Below, one piece after another: positions 48,003 through 57,287 of a DNA stretch of 64,000 bases. How positions within the stretch are numbered: position 1 is the first letter of the stretch; every line of letters starts with the position of its first letter. The position numbers and the translations under genes were made by a program. Under the pieces are notes generated by a model. The model did not search any database and had not been told where the DNA came from. It saw only the letters and a list, made by a program, of their open reading frames with translations. The stretch lies in assembly GCA_044223975.1 (NCBI GenBank), contig JBGALI010000004.1, positions 124,001 through 188,000 on the forward strand, in the 5' to 3' direction. This stretch comes from CAZCPB01 sp044223975. Lineage in GTDB: Bacteria > Planctomycetota > Phycisphaerae > Phycisphaerales > UBA1924.

Positions 48003-49514
48003 TCAGCGCGGCTCGGTCTCGGCTTTCAGGCGCGTGAGCAGGTCGCGGACGGGCTTGGGGATCATCTTGTGCGGCGCTTCGGGTTCGGCGGGTGCCGACG
48101 GGGGCGCGGGATGGGGTGAACCGCTTGCCGCGCGGATCACGCCGGTGGCTTCGCGTGCGAGGGAGATCGTTTCGTGCAGGGCGCGCTCGAGATCGCGCTG
48201 CGCCGCCGCGGCTTCTTCGGCGCGCTTGGCGGCGCGATCGGCGTCTGCTTCGAGTTTGCGGCAGCGGGCCTCGTGCTCGGAGAGGAGCGTGGAGGCGGCG
48301 CCGAGAGTGGCGGCGAGGCTGCCGCGGGCTTCTTCGGCGGCGCGGTTCACGGCGGCCAGCTCGCGCGAGGCGGCGACGACGCGGTCGGTCAGTTCCTGCA
48401 CCGGGCCGACGATGCCGGCGAGTTCGGCGACTCGGCGATCGGAGGTGTCGAGCAATGAGCCGGCGGCGCCCTGAGCGTTGGCGAGACGCGCTTCGGATTC
48501 GCCGGCGCCGGCGCGAACCTCATTGAGAATGGTCTCGAGCTCGAGGCGCGACTGGCCCGTGCGTTCGAGGATTTCGCGGTTGAGCGCATCGGCCTTGGCC
48601 GAGCTCTGGTGGAGCAGGGCCTGGAGGCGGACCTGGGCGGCGTCGGCGGCGCCCTGGGTGCGGCGCTCGAGTTCTTCGGCGCGGCGTTCGACTTCGTCGA
48701 GGGCGGTGCGGGCCGACTGCACCAGCGATTCGCTCTTGGCGGTCTGTTCGCGGGCGGTCTGGATGAGCGTGGTGGCGGCGGCGGCGGTGTCGTGGTCGAG
48801 GGAATCGATGGATTTGCGTGCCGCGGCGATGACTTCGCGCGAGCGGAGTTCGACCTCGCCGGTGCACTTCTCGGCATCGCGGACGAGGCCGCTGAGGCGG
48901 TCGGCGCGGCTGGAGACGTCGGTGTCGAGCTTGGACACCAGGGATTCGGCCTTGGCGAGGGCACGCTCGTGCAGCCCGGCGAGGCGGTCCTGCATCTCGT
49001 CGAACTTGGTCTTGAGGTGATCGTCGATGCGCTGGCGGAGGGCCTCGAGGGGGCCCTGGGCCTCGGTGTGCAGGGTGCCGACGCGCTCTTCGGCGCTGGT
49101 GACGAGCTGGGTGACTTTCTTTTCGAGGGCGGCGGTCTTCTCGGCGATGAGCGAGTCGAGCGACTTGGAGACCTGCTCGGCCATGCGGTCGCGGTCGGTG
49201 GCGAACTGCACGATCTGCTCGGCCTTGGAGACGCGCTGCTCGAGCGTCGGCATGATCTTGATGGCGGTCTCGAGGCGGGCCTTGATCTCCTTGGTGGCTT
49301 CGCGGAGGCCATCGGAGAGGGCGCGAACGTCTGCCGCGGCGGTCTGGAGCGACTGGCCGCGGGCGGAGGCGTCGGTGATGAGGGCCTGGAGGGTGGAGGC
49401 GAGCTCGGTGAAGGCCCGCTTGTCGATGATGCGGGGCGTGAGGAAGACCTCTTCCACGGTGTCGGCCGGGGACCGCAGGATGGTCGGTGATTTGGGTTCG
49501 GCGGGCTCGGGCAT
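48003..49514 (-). CDS. Long coiled-coil protein of unknown function
   Basis: The 503-residue protein is almost entirely heptad-rich helix (LEKKVTQLVTSAEERVGTL, AAATTLIQTAREQTAKSESL, ELEQ/EERAE-type runs) with only the first 40 and last 40 residues of other character; the end is Pro/Ala-rich (SPHPAPPSAPAEPEAPHKMI). No signal peptide or membrane helix is visible, so a cytoplasmic structural or tether role is possible. The ATG at 49514 has AGGA upstream; a GTG at 49535 with GGAG is an alternative. It lies between nadE (convergent) and the pseudouridine synthase (divergent). Confidence 0.7.
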   Translation of the reverse strand: MPEPAEPKSPTILRSPADTVEEVFLTPRIIDKRAFTELASTLQALITDASARGQSLQTAAADVRALSDGLREATKEIKARLETAIKIMPTLEQRVSKAEQIVQFATDRDRMAEQVSKSLDSLIAEKTAALEKKVTQLVTSAEERVGTLHTEAQGPLEALRQRIDDHLKTKFDEMQDRLAGLHERALAKAESLVSKLDTDVSSRADRLSGLVRDAEKCTGEVELRSREVIAAARKSIDSLDHDTAAAATTLIQTAREQTAKSESLVQSARTALDEVERRAEELERRTQGAADAAQVRLQALLHQSSAKADALNREILERTGQSRLELETILNEVRAGAGESEARLANAQGAAGSLLDTSDRRVAELAGIVGPVQELTDRVVAASRELAAVNRAAEEARGSLAATLGAASTLLSEHEARCRKLEADADRAAKRAEEAAAAQRDLERALHETISLAREATGVIRAASGSPHPAPPSAPAEPEAPHKMIPKPVRDLLTRLKAETEPR

Positions 49515-49641
49515 GGCGTCGTCCTGACTTCCCACCGGGTCTCCGCCCGGCGGCCCAAGTGTACATCGAACGGGCTCGGCACGCCCGACTCGCCGAGCCT
49601 CGCCGGGCGTGCCATCCCCGGTCTGCGTCTACGCTTGGGGC

Positions 49642-50871
49642 ATGTCTAGCGGTTCTCTCGTCCGCCGGTCCAAGGGGCCGGATTCTGAGTCAGCCACCAA
49701 GGTCCGCCTGCAGCGCGTTCTCGCCGACGCGGGAGTGGCGGCGCGCCGAGCGTGCGAGGTGATGATCGAGGAGGGGCGGGTGAAGGTGAACGGGGAGGTC
49801 CGGCGGAAGCTGCCGGTCTTCGTGAACCCCGAGACGGACCATATTGAAGTGAACGGCCGGCCGCTGTCGCGCGAGTCGATTGCGCGGCCGCGGTACTCGT
49901 ACGTGATGCTCCACAAGCCGGCGCGGGTGCTGACGGTGGGGGCGGACGAGCCGGGGGCCGATCGGCGGACGGTGATGGACATCGTGAAGCACCACACCGG
50001 GGCGCGCTTGTTCCCGGTGGGGCGGCTGGGGTACGACGCGACGGGGCTGGTGCTGATGACCAACGACGGGGAGCTGGCCAACCGGCTGACGCACCCCCGG
50101 TACGAGGTTCCACGGACGTACCACGCGCTGATCTCCGGGACGCCCGACGAGGCGACGCTGTCGCGCCTGGAGCGTGACATCCACAAGTTCCAGCTGCTGG
50201 AGAACCGGGCGATCGGGCGCCGGCGGGCGGGGCGGGTGTCGCTGCGGGTCATCGGCAAGCTCGAGGGCAAGACGGTGCTGGAGATCACGCTGCGCGAGGG
50301 CGTGAACCGGCAGGTCGAGCAGACGCTGGAACTGGCGGGGTTCCCGATCAAGAAGTTCATGCAGGTGACGCTGGGGCCGATCGAGCTGAGCGGGCTGGCC
50401 GAGGGCGGGTGGCGGGACCTGGAGCGTGGGGAGTTGGCGGCGCTGCGCAAGGCGGTGCGTGACAACGCGACGTCGGAGCAGAAGGAGCCACGGTCTGAAA
50501 AGGATCCGCGTGGATTCCGACCCAAGCGTGGGCCGGGCGGTCCGCGCGGGCCCCGGCCCGCGGGTGGGATGCGGCGATTGAGCGGTCCGCGGTCACCGGA
50601 TGCGCCGGGGGAGTCGCGTGGTTCGTACGGCTCCGGTGGCCAGCGCGGTCCGGCCGGACCGCGGAACCCGCGTGGTCCCGGGGGGCCGAGCGTGCCGCGT
50701 GGTCCGGGAGGGCCGCGGGGTCCGCGGGATGGGAGGTCGGGCCCGGCGCGGGGCGGCCCGGGTCAGGGTCGTCCGAACCAAGGTCGTCCGAATCAGGGTC
50801 GTCCGAACCAGGGTCGTCCGAACCAGGGTCGTCCGAATCAGGGTCGATCGGGACAGGGTCGGCCGCGATAA
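49642..50871 (+). CDS. RsuA/RluB-type pseudouridine synthase with repeat tail and substituted catalytic Asp
   Basis: The 409-residue protein has an N-terminal S4 domain (VRLQRVLADAGVAARRACEV, about 22-41) and a synthase domain (YVMLHKPARVLTV, THPRYEVPRTYHALISG, IKKFMQVTLGPIELSGLAEG). The catalytic block reads GRLGYDATGLVLMTNDG where RsuA/RluB enzymes have GRLDxDTxGL; Gly130 thus replaces the catalytic aspartate. Asp132 is nearby. The last 130 residues are Gly/Pro/Arg-rich (collagen-like GPRGPRP) and end in RPNQG repeats encoded by a 15-bp tandem repeat. These enzymes convert uridine to pseudouridine in rRNA; activity here is doubtful. Confidence 0.88.
   Translation: MSSGSLVRRSKGPDSESATKVRLQRVLADAGVAARRACEVMIEEGRVKVNGEVRRKLPVFVNPETDHIEVNGRPLSRESIARPRYSYVMLHKPARVLTVGADEPGADRRTVMDIVKHHTGARLFPVGRLGYDATGLVLMTNDGELANRLTHPRYEVPRTYHALISGTPDEATLSRLERDIHKFQLLENRAIGRRRAGRVSLRVIGKLEGKTVLEITLREGVNRQVEQTLELAGFPIKKFMQVTLGPIELSGLAEGGWRDLERGELAALRKAVRDNATSEQKEPRSEKDPRGFRPKRGPGGPRGPRPAGGMRRLSGPRSPDAPGESRGSYGSGGQRGPAGPRNPRGPGGPSVPRGPGGPRGPRDGRSGPARGGPGQGRPNQGRPNQGRPNQGRPNQGRPNQGRSGQGRPR
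50770..50859. repeat. 15-bp minisatellite encoding RPNQG
   Basis: CGTCCGAACCAGGGT and single-base variants occur five times in tandem from 50770, followed by a degenerate sixth unit (CGATCGGGACAGGGT). Being a multiple of three, copy-number change would lengthen or shorten the protein tail in frame. Confidence 0.9.
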
Positions 50872-50890
50872 GAGAGTGATTCAGAACTGA

Positions 50891-50942
50891 CGGGTAGAGG
50901 GGGTAGAGGCAGGTGAGACACCTGCCCCACTGGATTGGGTAG
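50891..50942. repeat. Single inverted copy of the 43-bp palindromic repeat
   Basis: GGCAGGTG AGA CACCTGCC (50908-50926) followed by CCACTGGATTGGGTAG matches, on the reverse strand, the repeat present three times at 18740-18858. It lies between the pseudouridine synthase and YihY-like genes and could act as a palindromic structure in the intergenic transcript. Confidence 0.8.
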
Positions 50943-50978
50943 GCGTTCAGAAATGACTTCTTGGGAGGCGTGCTCTCG

Positions 50979-52502
50979 ATGCCCGAGTCCAACGGCCAGC
51001 GTCCCCGGCTGACTTCGAGCACGCGACTGGCGCGCACTGATGTGCGGCGCGGCGGGATTCTCGGTGTCATCGATGCGTCGCTGGAGCGCGTGGCGGACCG
51101 GCCGTCGCTGGTGGTGCAGCTCTGGCACGTGGTGCTGATGGTGGTGATGGGGGCGCGGAAGGCGCAGATACCCCGGATGGCCGCGGCGCTGTCGTACCGG
51201 ACCATCTTCGGTCTGATCCCGGTGCTGGTGGTGAGCTTTATTTTCCTGGCGGCGTTCTCGAGCCAGGAGGTGATGACGGCGCGGGTGCACGACATCATGA
51301 AGTTCGCGGGCCTGACGGAGATCACGCTGAACCAGCCGGCGGCGGACGAGAGCGCGCTGTTCGAGGGGGCGAGCTCGACGCCGCTGGACCAGTGGATCGA
51401 GGGGCTGGTGAACCGCGTGCGGAAGCTGCCGCCGGGGGCGCTGTCGATCATCGGCGTGGCGACGCTGATCTACGCGGCGATCTCGATGCTGATCGAGATC
51501 GAGATGACGTTCAACCAGATCTACATGGCGCCGGGGGGGCGGACGTGGGTGCGGCGGGTGGTGCAGTACTGGGCGCTCCTGACGCTGGGGACGATCGGGC
51601 TGGTGGCGACGTTCGCGGCGCAGGAAGCTGCGCTGGAGTTCGTCCGAACGATCCACATCGATTACCTCACGGGGGCGCAGACGGCGCTGGTGTGGCTCAT
51701 GCAGCTGCTGCTTCCCGCGGTGGTGAGCACCATGCTGCTGGTGTTCGTGTACATGACGGTGCCCAACACGCGGGTGAAGTTCGTGCCCGCGGTGACCGGA
51801 GCGCTCCTGGCGTCGATCCTGTGGGAAGGGTGCAAGATCGGCATCCGGATATACGCGGAGAAGTCGGTGGGGTACTCGACGCTGTACGGGCCGCTGGCGC
51901 TCCTGCCGCTGTTCCTGCTGTGGGTGTACGTGACGTGGATCATCGTGCTGTGCGGGCTGCAGGTGGCGCACGCGCTGCAGACGTACAGCACGGCCAAGGC
52001 GCAGGGGTTGACGCGCTCGGTGCTCGCGACGCTGGGGCTGGTGAGCGACGCGGCCGAGGCGCGGCGCTCGCTGGTCGTCGACCCCGCGTCGGCGCTGGTG
52101 CTGATGGTCGCGGCGGCCGAGCGGTTCCGGCTGGGCAAGGCGAGCGAGCACAGCGCCCTGTTTGCGGCGACGGGGATCGACGAGCGGGTGATCAGCGAGA
52201 TGCTCGAGCGTCTGGCGGGCGCGGGGCTGCTCCACCGGATCTCCGGCGGAGAGGAGGACGGTTCGTACTCGCTCTCGCGTCCGCCGGAGGCGATCCCTGC
52301 GGGGGACGTGCTTCGCGTGGGCGAAGAGCTGAGCGCCGTGGACCGCGAGCGTGCCCCGAAGCTGCTGGGTGACCTCGCTGAGGCGCGGGCCCGGACGCTG
52401 TCGGGCAAGACGCTGGCGGATCTGATGGGACCGGCGGCGGGAACTCCGGTGCACTCTCAAATGCCGAGCCCCGCGATGCCGTCATCCGCGGCACCGCGGT
52501 AA
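50979..52502 (+). CDS. YihY/BrkB-family membrane protein with C-terminal winged-helix-like domain
   Basis: The 507-residue protein has six to seven membrane helices with the YihY features MAAALSYRTIFGLIPVLVVS, STMLLVFVYMTVPNTRVKFV, GALLASILWEGCKIGIRIYA and YGPLALLPLFLLWVYVTWII. After about residue 340 a soluble part follows (EHSALFAATGIDERVISEML, ERLAGAGLLHRISGGEEDGS) that resembles a winged helix, a known extension in some family members. The family is linked to outer-membrane or envelope functions but its role is unsettled. GGGAGG lies before the ATG at 50979. Confidence 0.87.
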   Translation: MPESNGQRPRLTSSTRLARTDVRRGGILGVIDASLERVADRPSLVVQLWHVVLMVVMGARKAQIPRMAAALSYRTIFGLIPVLVVSFIFLAAFSSQEVMTARVHDIMKFAGLTEITLNQPAADESALFEGASSTPLDQWIEGLVNRVRKLPPGALSIIGVATLIYAAISMLIEIEMTFNQIYMAPGGRTWVRRVVQYWALLTLGTIGLVATFAAQEAALEFVRTIHIDYLTGAQTALVWLMQLLLPAVVSTMLLVFVYMTVPNTRVKFVPAVTGALLASILWEGCKIGIRIYAEKSVGYSTLYGPLALLPLFLLWVYVTWIIVLCGLQVAHALQTYSTAKAQGLTRSVLATLGLVSDAAEARRSLVVDPASALVLMVAAAERFRLGKASEHSALFAATGIDERVISEMLERLAGAGLLHRISGGEEDGSYSLSRPPEAIPAGDVLRVGEELSAVDRERAPKLLGDLAEARARTLSGKTLADLMGPAAGTPVHSQMPSPAMPSSAAPR

Positions 52503-52522
52503 ATGGTGGAGCGCGCCTGCGG

Positions 52523-52990
52523 TCACTTCAGCGCCAGCGTGTAACGGGAGAACCTGGTGTCCAGTTCCCAGCCGAGTTTTTCGTAGAGGGCACGGGCGGG
52601 GGTGTTGTCGTGGGCGGTGAGGAGGACCAGGCGGGTGGCGCCGGACGCTTTGCCGAAGGCGGCGGCGTGCTCGAGGAGGCGGCGGGCGATGCCGGCCCGG
52701 CGGGATTCTTCGGCGACGTAGAGATCGTTGAGGGTCCAGATCGGTGACATCGAGACCGACGAGAAGGTGGGGTAGAGCTGGGTGAAGCCGGCGACGGCGG
52801 CGCGGGGGCCGAAGCCGCGCATGGCGACGAAGATCGCCGAGTCACCGGCGCTGATGCGCTCGCCGATGAAGCGGCGGGCGGCGGCGGGGTCGGGGGGCTG
52901 GGCGTAGAACTGGCGGTAGCGGTCGAAGAGGGGCGCGACGAGGTCGACGTCGCCCAGTCCGGCGCGGACGATGCGGAGCTCGGTGGTCAC
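52523..52990 (-). CDS. GNAT family N-acetyltransferase
   Basis: The 155-residue protein has a complete GNAT fold: LRIVRAGLGDVDLVAPLFDR, LNDLYVAEESRRAGIARRLL with the acetyl-CoA signature RxxGxA, then LLTAHDNTPARALYEKLGWE. Substrate unknown. GTG start with AGGAG upstream inside the peptidase stop region; the gap to the M1 gene is 9 bp, so the two are one operon. Converges on the YihY-like gene. Confidence 0.9.
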   Translation of the reverse strand: MTTELRIVRAGLGDVDLVAPLFDRYRQFYAQPPDPAAARRFIGERISAGDSAIFVAMRGFGPRAAVAGFTQLYPTFSSVSMSPIWTLNDLYVAEESRRAGIARRLLEHAAAFGKASGATRLVLLTAHDNTPARALYEKLGWELDTRFSRYTLALK

Positions 52991-52999
52991 GGCCTGCTC

Positions 53000-54979
53000 C
53001 TAGCGCGGCCAGGTGTTGTTGGCGAGGTTGGTGTCGGGGAGGGCGCGGTCGGGATCGATCTCGACGCGCTTGATGCGCTTGCCCTTCTTGTCGAGGGTGA
53101 CGGTGAAGCGGTCGGCGGCGAACCAGGCCTCGACGGGGAGCGTGCGCAGCTCGGTGGTGTCGTCGTCGTAGGTGACCTTGTACTCCAGGGGCATGACCAT
53201 CTTGCCCAGGTTCTGGAAGGTGATGGCGCCCACGCCGCGCTTGTCGATGAAGTCGGCGCGTTCGACGGCCTGGTCGAGCGTGCCGCTCTCGTAGAACCAC
53301 TCGCGCCAGAACCAGGCCAGGTCCATGCCCGCGCCGTTCTCGATGCAGCGGAAGAAGTCGGAGGGGCGCGGGGACTTGAAGGCCCAGGCGCTGACGTACT
53401 GGCGGAAGGCGGCGTCGAAGCGCTCGGGGCCAAGGACGTAGTCGCGGAGGAGGACCATGGCGGTGGCGGTCTTGGCGTACTCGAGGGTGCCGAGGCGGCC
53501 GCCCAGGATCTGGTCGGCGGGGATGTCGACGGGCTGCTGGCGGGCTTCGAGCATGGACGGGACGAACTCGCGGGCGTCGCCGCGGCCGCCCTTCTTGTCG
53601 TCGTAGCGGGCGCGGCCGGCGTAGTAGTTGATGAAGGTGTTGAAGCCCTCGTCCATCCAGGCGTGGCGGCGCTCGTCGGTGTTGACGGTCATGGGGAACC
53701 AGTTGTGCCCGATCTCGTGGGTGGTGACGCCGAAGAGGCCGCGCTCGTCGTTGCGGGCGCCGCAGAAGATCACCATCGGGTATTCCATGCCGCCGCAGAC
53801 GCCGTTGACGTTGGTCGCGGTGGGGTAGGGGTAGCGGAACCACTTGCCCGAGTAGTGCTCGATGGAGAAGCGCAGGTCGTCGACGGCCTTCTCGTGCCAG
53901 AGGGGCATGGCGTCTGAGCCGTAGACGGCCTGGACGAGGACACCGGTGCCGTCGCCCCAGTCGATGCCCGCGGCGTCCCAGATGAAGGCGCTGCTGGTGG
54001 CCCACGCGAAGGTGCGGACGTTGTCGGCGTGGAAGCGCCAGGTGACGGGGCCGTCGCCGGGCGGACGCGAGGCGCGGTCCTTCATCTCATCCTGCGAGCG
54101 GATGACGGTCGTCTTGGTGGTCTTGCGGGCCGCGGCAAGGCGTTCGATCTGGGTGGGCGTCAGCACTTCGGGCTCGTTCTGAAGGACGCCGGTGGCGATG
54201 ACGATGTGCGTGCGTGGCACGGTGAGGGAGACGTCGAAGCTGCCGACGTTGGTGTAGAACTCGCCCTGGCCGAGGTAGGGGAGCGTGTTCCAGCCGTAGA
54301 CGTCGTCGTAGACGCACATGGCGGGGAACCACTGGGCGATCTCGAAGATCGGGCCCTCGGGCGTGGTGGAGATGCCCATGCGGTCGGCGCCGTAGTCGGG
54401 GATGACGAAGGAGTACTCGATCTCGACCTCGAGCTGACCGGAGTTTGCCGCGCCCTTGGGCTTGAGGGGCGTGTCGAGGTCGATGCGGCCGACGGTGTCG
54501 TAGGCGCGGAGCGTGGCGGCGTGGCCGTTCACGGAGACCCTGGAGATATTGAACCCGCCGGAGAAGGGGTTGCGGTTGCCGAAGCGGCCTTCGTTCTCGC
54601 GCATGCGCGAGTTGGCGCTGTCGGGGCGGAAGGCGTTCTGCTCGAGGTGGAGCCAGAGGAAGGAGAGTTCTTCGGGCGAGTTGTTGGTGTAGAGGATCTT
54701 GGCGCGGGCGGAGATGGACTTGTTCTGCTCGTCGAGGACGGCGGAGATGGTGTAGTCGGCGCGCTGCTGCCAGTAGGCGGGGCCGGGGAGGCCGGCGGCG
54801 GTGCGCACGTTGTTGGGGTCGGGCAGATCGAGCGGGCTGAAGATGGTCTTGCCCGTGTGGGGATCGGGGGCGCGGAAGTCAAGGTCCGCGGCTGGGGTGG
54901 ATGCGTGGGGGGTGGACGCGCAGCCGCCGAGCAGCGCGGCGAGGCATGCGGCGGCGAGGGAACGGGCGTGGGTGGACAT
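53000..54979 (-). CDS. M1 family metallopeptidase, lipoprotein
   Basis: The 659-residue protein has a lipoprotein signal (LAAACLAALLGGCASTPHAS, Cys about 20). The catalytic domain has GVCGGMEYPMVIFCGARND (GAMEN-like exopeptidase motif) and TTHEIGHNWFPMTVNTDERR with HEIGH at about 421-425, then the third zinc ligand in AWMDEGFNTFINYYAGRARY. M1 enzymes are zinc aminopeptidases; the lipid anchor puts it outside the cytoplasmic membrane. AGGAG lies seven bases before the ATG at 54979. A GNAT gene follows on the same strand. Confidence 0.93.
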   Translation of the reverse strand: MSTHARSLAAACLAALLGGCASTPHASTPAADLDFRAPDPHTGKTIFSPLDLPDPNNVRTAAGLPGPAYWQQRADYTISAVLDEQNKSISARAKILYTNNSPEELSFLWLHLEQNAFRPDSANSRMRENEGRFGNRNPFSGGFNISRVSVNGHAATLRAYDTVGRIDLDTPLKPKGAANSGQLEVEIEYSFVIPDYGADRMGISTTPEGPIFEIAQWFPAMCVYDDVYGWNTLPYLGQGEFYTNVGSFDVSLTVPRTHIVIATGVLQNEPEVLTPTQIERLAAARKTTKTTVIRSQDEMKDRASRPPGDGPVTWRFHADNVRTFAWATSSAFIWDAAGIDWGDGTGVLVQAVYGSDAMPLWHEKAVDDLRFSIEHYSGKWFRYPYPTATNVNGVCGGMEYPMVIFCGARNDERGLFGVTTHEIGHNWFPMTVNTDERRHAWMDEGFNTFINYYAGRARYDDKKGGRGDAREFVPSMLEARQQPVDIPADQILGGRLGTLEYAKTATAMVLLRDYVLGPERFDAAFRQYVSAWAFKSPRPSDFFRCIENGAGMDLAWFWREWFYESGTLDQAVERADFIDKRGVGAITFQNLGKMVMPLEYKVTYDDDTTELRTLPVEAWFAADRFTVTLDKKGKRIKRVEIDPDRALPDTNLANNTWPR

Positions 54980-55220
54980 CGCGGGCTCCTGAGGGGGAGG
55001 GCATGGTACAGGAGCGGGAGTGGGGAGTGGGGAGTCGGGAGTGGGGAGGAGTTTGGGTGACGGCGGGCCGGGGGACCTGCCGGCGGCGGATCGCGGATGT
55101 TTCCCTGTAGGTCGCGGGGCGCGAGGGGGCCAAGAGTCCAGAGATCGACCTTGCCGCGGGTCGGCGCGGGCGAGTTCCGTCGGCGTCCGGCGCGGCGCCT
55201 GGCCGAGGGGAGGTCGCACC

Positions 55221-57269
55221 ATGAAGTGGCTGACCCGGGAGCGTTGCGGTGATTCGCGTGCGGGGCGGAGATCAAGCTCGGGGAGGACGGCGGATCCGCC
55301 GGCGTTCTTTGAGGCGCTCGAGCAGAGGGCCTTGCTGAGCGATCCGACGCCGATCGCGCTCAACGCGGCGGGGAGCGGGTCGGCCTTGGCCGTGTTCAGC
55401 GGGTTCTACGACGTGCACACATTCAGCTTCGTGGCGCCGTTCAGCGACATCATGAGGGTGGAGCGGATCGAAGATCAGATTCTGCTCTCGACGATCCTGA
55501 CGATCCGGCCCGCAGGAGGAAGGGCGACCTCGGTAGCGGCTACGCCCGGTGATTCACAGCTCAGCGCGAGCGTGTACCGGGACTTTGCGCGGGTTACGGC
55601 GGGTCAGACGTACATCATCGAAATCATGATGACGGGCGGCAACACCTCGGGAGGCAGCGCCCACCTGAATGTCGATCGCATGCCCGACGACCATGCCGAC
55701 ACGGGCGAGTTCGACAAGGCCACGGTGATCACCGAGCCGTATGGGACGTACTCGATCTCGGCCACGGGAGTGTTGGAGGCCGCGACGGACGCGGACTTGT
55801 TCACGTTCACGGCCTCGTCGTACGGTCTGACGGACGTGTGGGTGCAGCACGGCTCGGACTACGGCACGCGCCACGTCCGCGTGGACGTCAGCGTCTTCGA
55901 CGAGGATCATCGGCTCGTGGGCTCCTTCACCGGGCCGTACTCGACCGACCAGTGGGGGCAGGTGAACTCGTCGGGGCGCACCGTGCAGGTGCGCGGGGCA
56001 CCGGGCCAGCGGTTCTACGCGCTGGTGACCGACAGCGGCACGAACTTCGGAAGTTCAAAGGGGGACGCGAACACGTACCGGGTGCAGATCGTGACCAACC
56101 AGCCGTCGTCGATCCCCTCGCCGCTCTATGCGCCGCTGGGCGGCGCGGTCTCCGGCGCGGCCAACGCGCGGGGCGACCTGGGGCTGGGGTTCGTGAGCGA
56201 GACCGGCCGGCCGTCGATGTTCATCGAGGACGCAGGCGCCGCGTGGAGCGCGGCGGATCTTTCGGCCCTGGTCGGGCAGTCGAAACGCGCGGGAGCCCCG
56301 GCGACGTGGGCCGATCCGAAGGACAACTCGGTCGGCGTTGCCGCGCCGATGTCGGACGGCCTGCGGCTGGCGTGGCGCGACGCGTCGGGCGGGTGGCACG
56401 AGCGGAACCTGACGGCGGAGGTCGCCGGGGCCGGGATCATCGCGTCGGACGTGACGGTGTTCACGACCAGGGACGGGCGCCTGGCGGTGTCGGGGCTGGG
56501 CATCACGGGCGACCTGCTGCTCTATACGCAGACGGGCGCGGTGGGCGCGGGCGGCCGGTGGGAGTGGACGTTCACGAACCTCGCGGCGAACGACCTGCGC
56601 GCGCACGGCCAGTCGATGCCGAAGCTGATCGGCCCGCTGACGAGCTACGTGACGGACTGGAACGGGCTGAACATCGCGGCGCTGGACAAAGTCGGGCGCG
56701 TGCAGGTGATCTGGTGGGCGCCGGGGATGGAGCACTGGCGGACGGATGACCTGTCGGCGCTGACGGGCGCGCCGGCGCTGCAGGGGAGCCTGAGCTCGTA
56801 CCTGACGCCGTGGGGCGGGATCAACCTCGCGGGCCTCGACGTGAACGGGAAGGTCTCGGTCACGTGGTGGGCGCCGGGGATGAGCACCTGGGCGACCAGC
56901 AACCTCAGCGACCTGATCGGCGGCCCGGTGCTGAACGCGGGGAGCGTGGCGAGCTACGTGACGCGCTGGGGCGGGCTGAACGTGGTCGGGCTCGACGCCG
57001 GCGGGCGCGTGGTGGTGTACTGGTGGGCGCCCGGGATGGACGCGTGGCGCGTGGACTCGATCAGCGACGTCGTCGGGGACGCGACCGTGGAGTCGGGGTA
57101 CAGCCATCGGCCCATGCGGCCGGCGGTGAAGATCACCGGGGTCACCAACGACGCGACCGGTGACATCAACCTGCTGGGCGTGTCGGCCTGGGGCGAGGTC
57201 GTGCGGTACTTCTGGCAGATCGGGGGCTCGTGGCAGCACGAGAACCTGACCGTGGCCGTGACGCCGTGA
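55221..57269 (+). CDS. LEQRALLS-exported repeat protein with WWAPGM repeats
   Basis: The 682-residue protein opens with a basic stretch and FEALEQRALLS (31-41), the planctomycete LEPxLLS-type export motif. The first half is beta-rich, ending with RVQIVTNQPSSIPSPLYAPL. The second half has imperfect repeats of about 51-52 residues, the clearest being three with VIWWAPGMEHWRTDDLSALT, VTWWAPGMSTWATSNLSDLI and VYWWAPGMDAWRVDSISDVV. The regular spacing and the Trp-rich pattern suggest a beta-propeller-like lectin or binding domain, though this is inference. GGAGG lies before the ATG. Function unknown; likely secreted. Confidence 0.84.
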   Translation: MKWLTRERCGDSRAGRRSSSGRTADPPAFFEALEQRALLSDPTPIALNAAGSGSALAVFSGFYDVHTFSFVAPFSDIMRVERIEDQILLSTILTIRPAGGRATSVAATPGDSQLSASVYRDFARVTAGQTYIIEIMMTGGNTSGGSAHLNVDRMPDDHADTGEFDKATVITEPYGTYSISATGVLEAATDADLFTFTASSYGLTDVWVQHGSDYGTRHVRVDVSVFDEDHRLVGSFTGPYSTDQWGQVNSSGRTVQVRGAPGQRFYALVTDSGTNFGSSKGDANTYRVQIVTNQPSSIPSPLYAPLGGAVSGAANARGDLGLGFVSETGRPSMFIEDAGAAWSAADLSALVGQSKRAGAPATWADPKDNSVGVAAPMSDGLRLAWRDASGGWHERNLTAEVAGAGIIASDVTVFTTRDGRLAVSGLGITGDLLLYTQTGAVGAGGRWEWTFTNLAANDLRAHGQSMPKLIGPLTSYVTDWNGLNIAALDKVGRVQVIWWAPGMEHWRTDDLSALTGAPALQGSLSSYLTPWGGINLAGLDVNGKVSVTWWAPGMSTWATSNLSDLIGGPVLNAGSVASYVTRWGGLNVVGLDAGGRVVVYWWAPGMDAWRVDSISDVVGDATVESGYSHRPMRPAVKITGVTNDATGDINLLGVSAWGEVVRYFWQIGGSWQHENLTVAVTP

Positions 57270-57287
57270 GGGATGCGGCCGCGGGGG

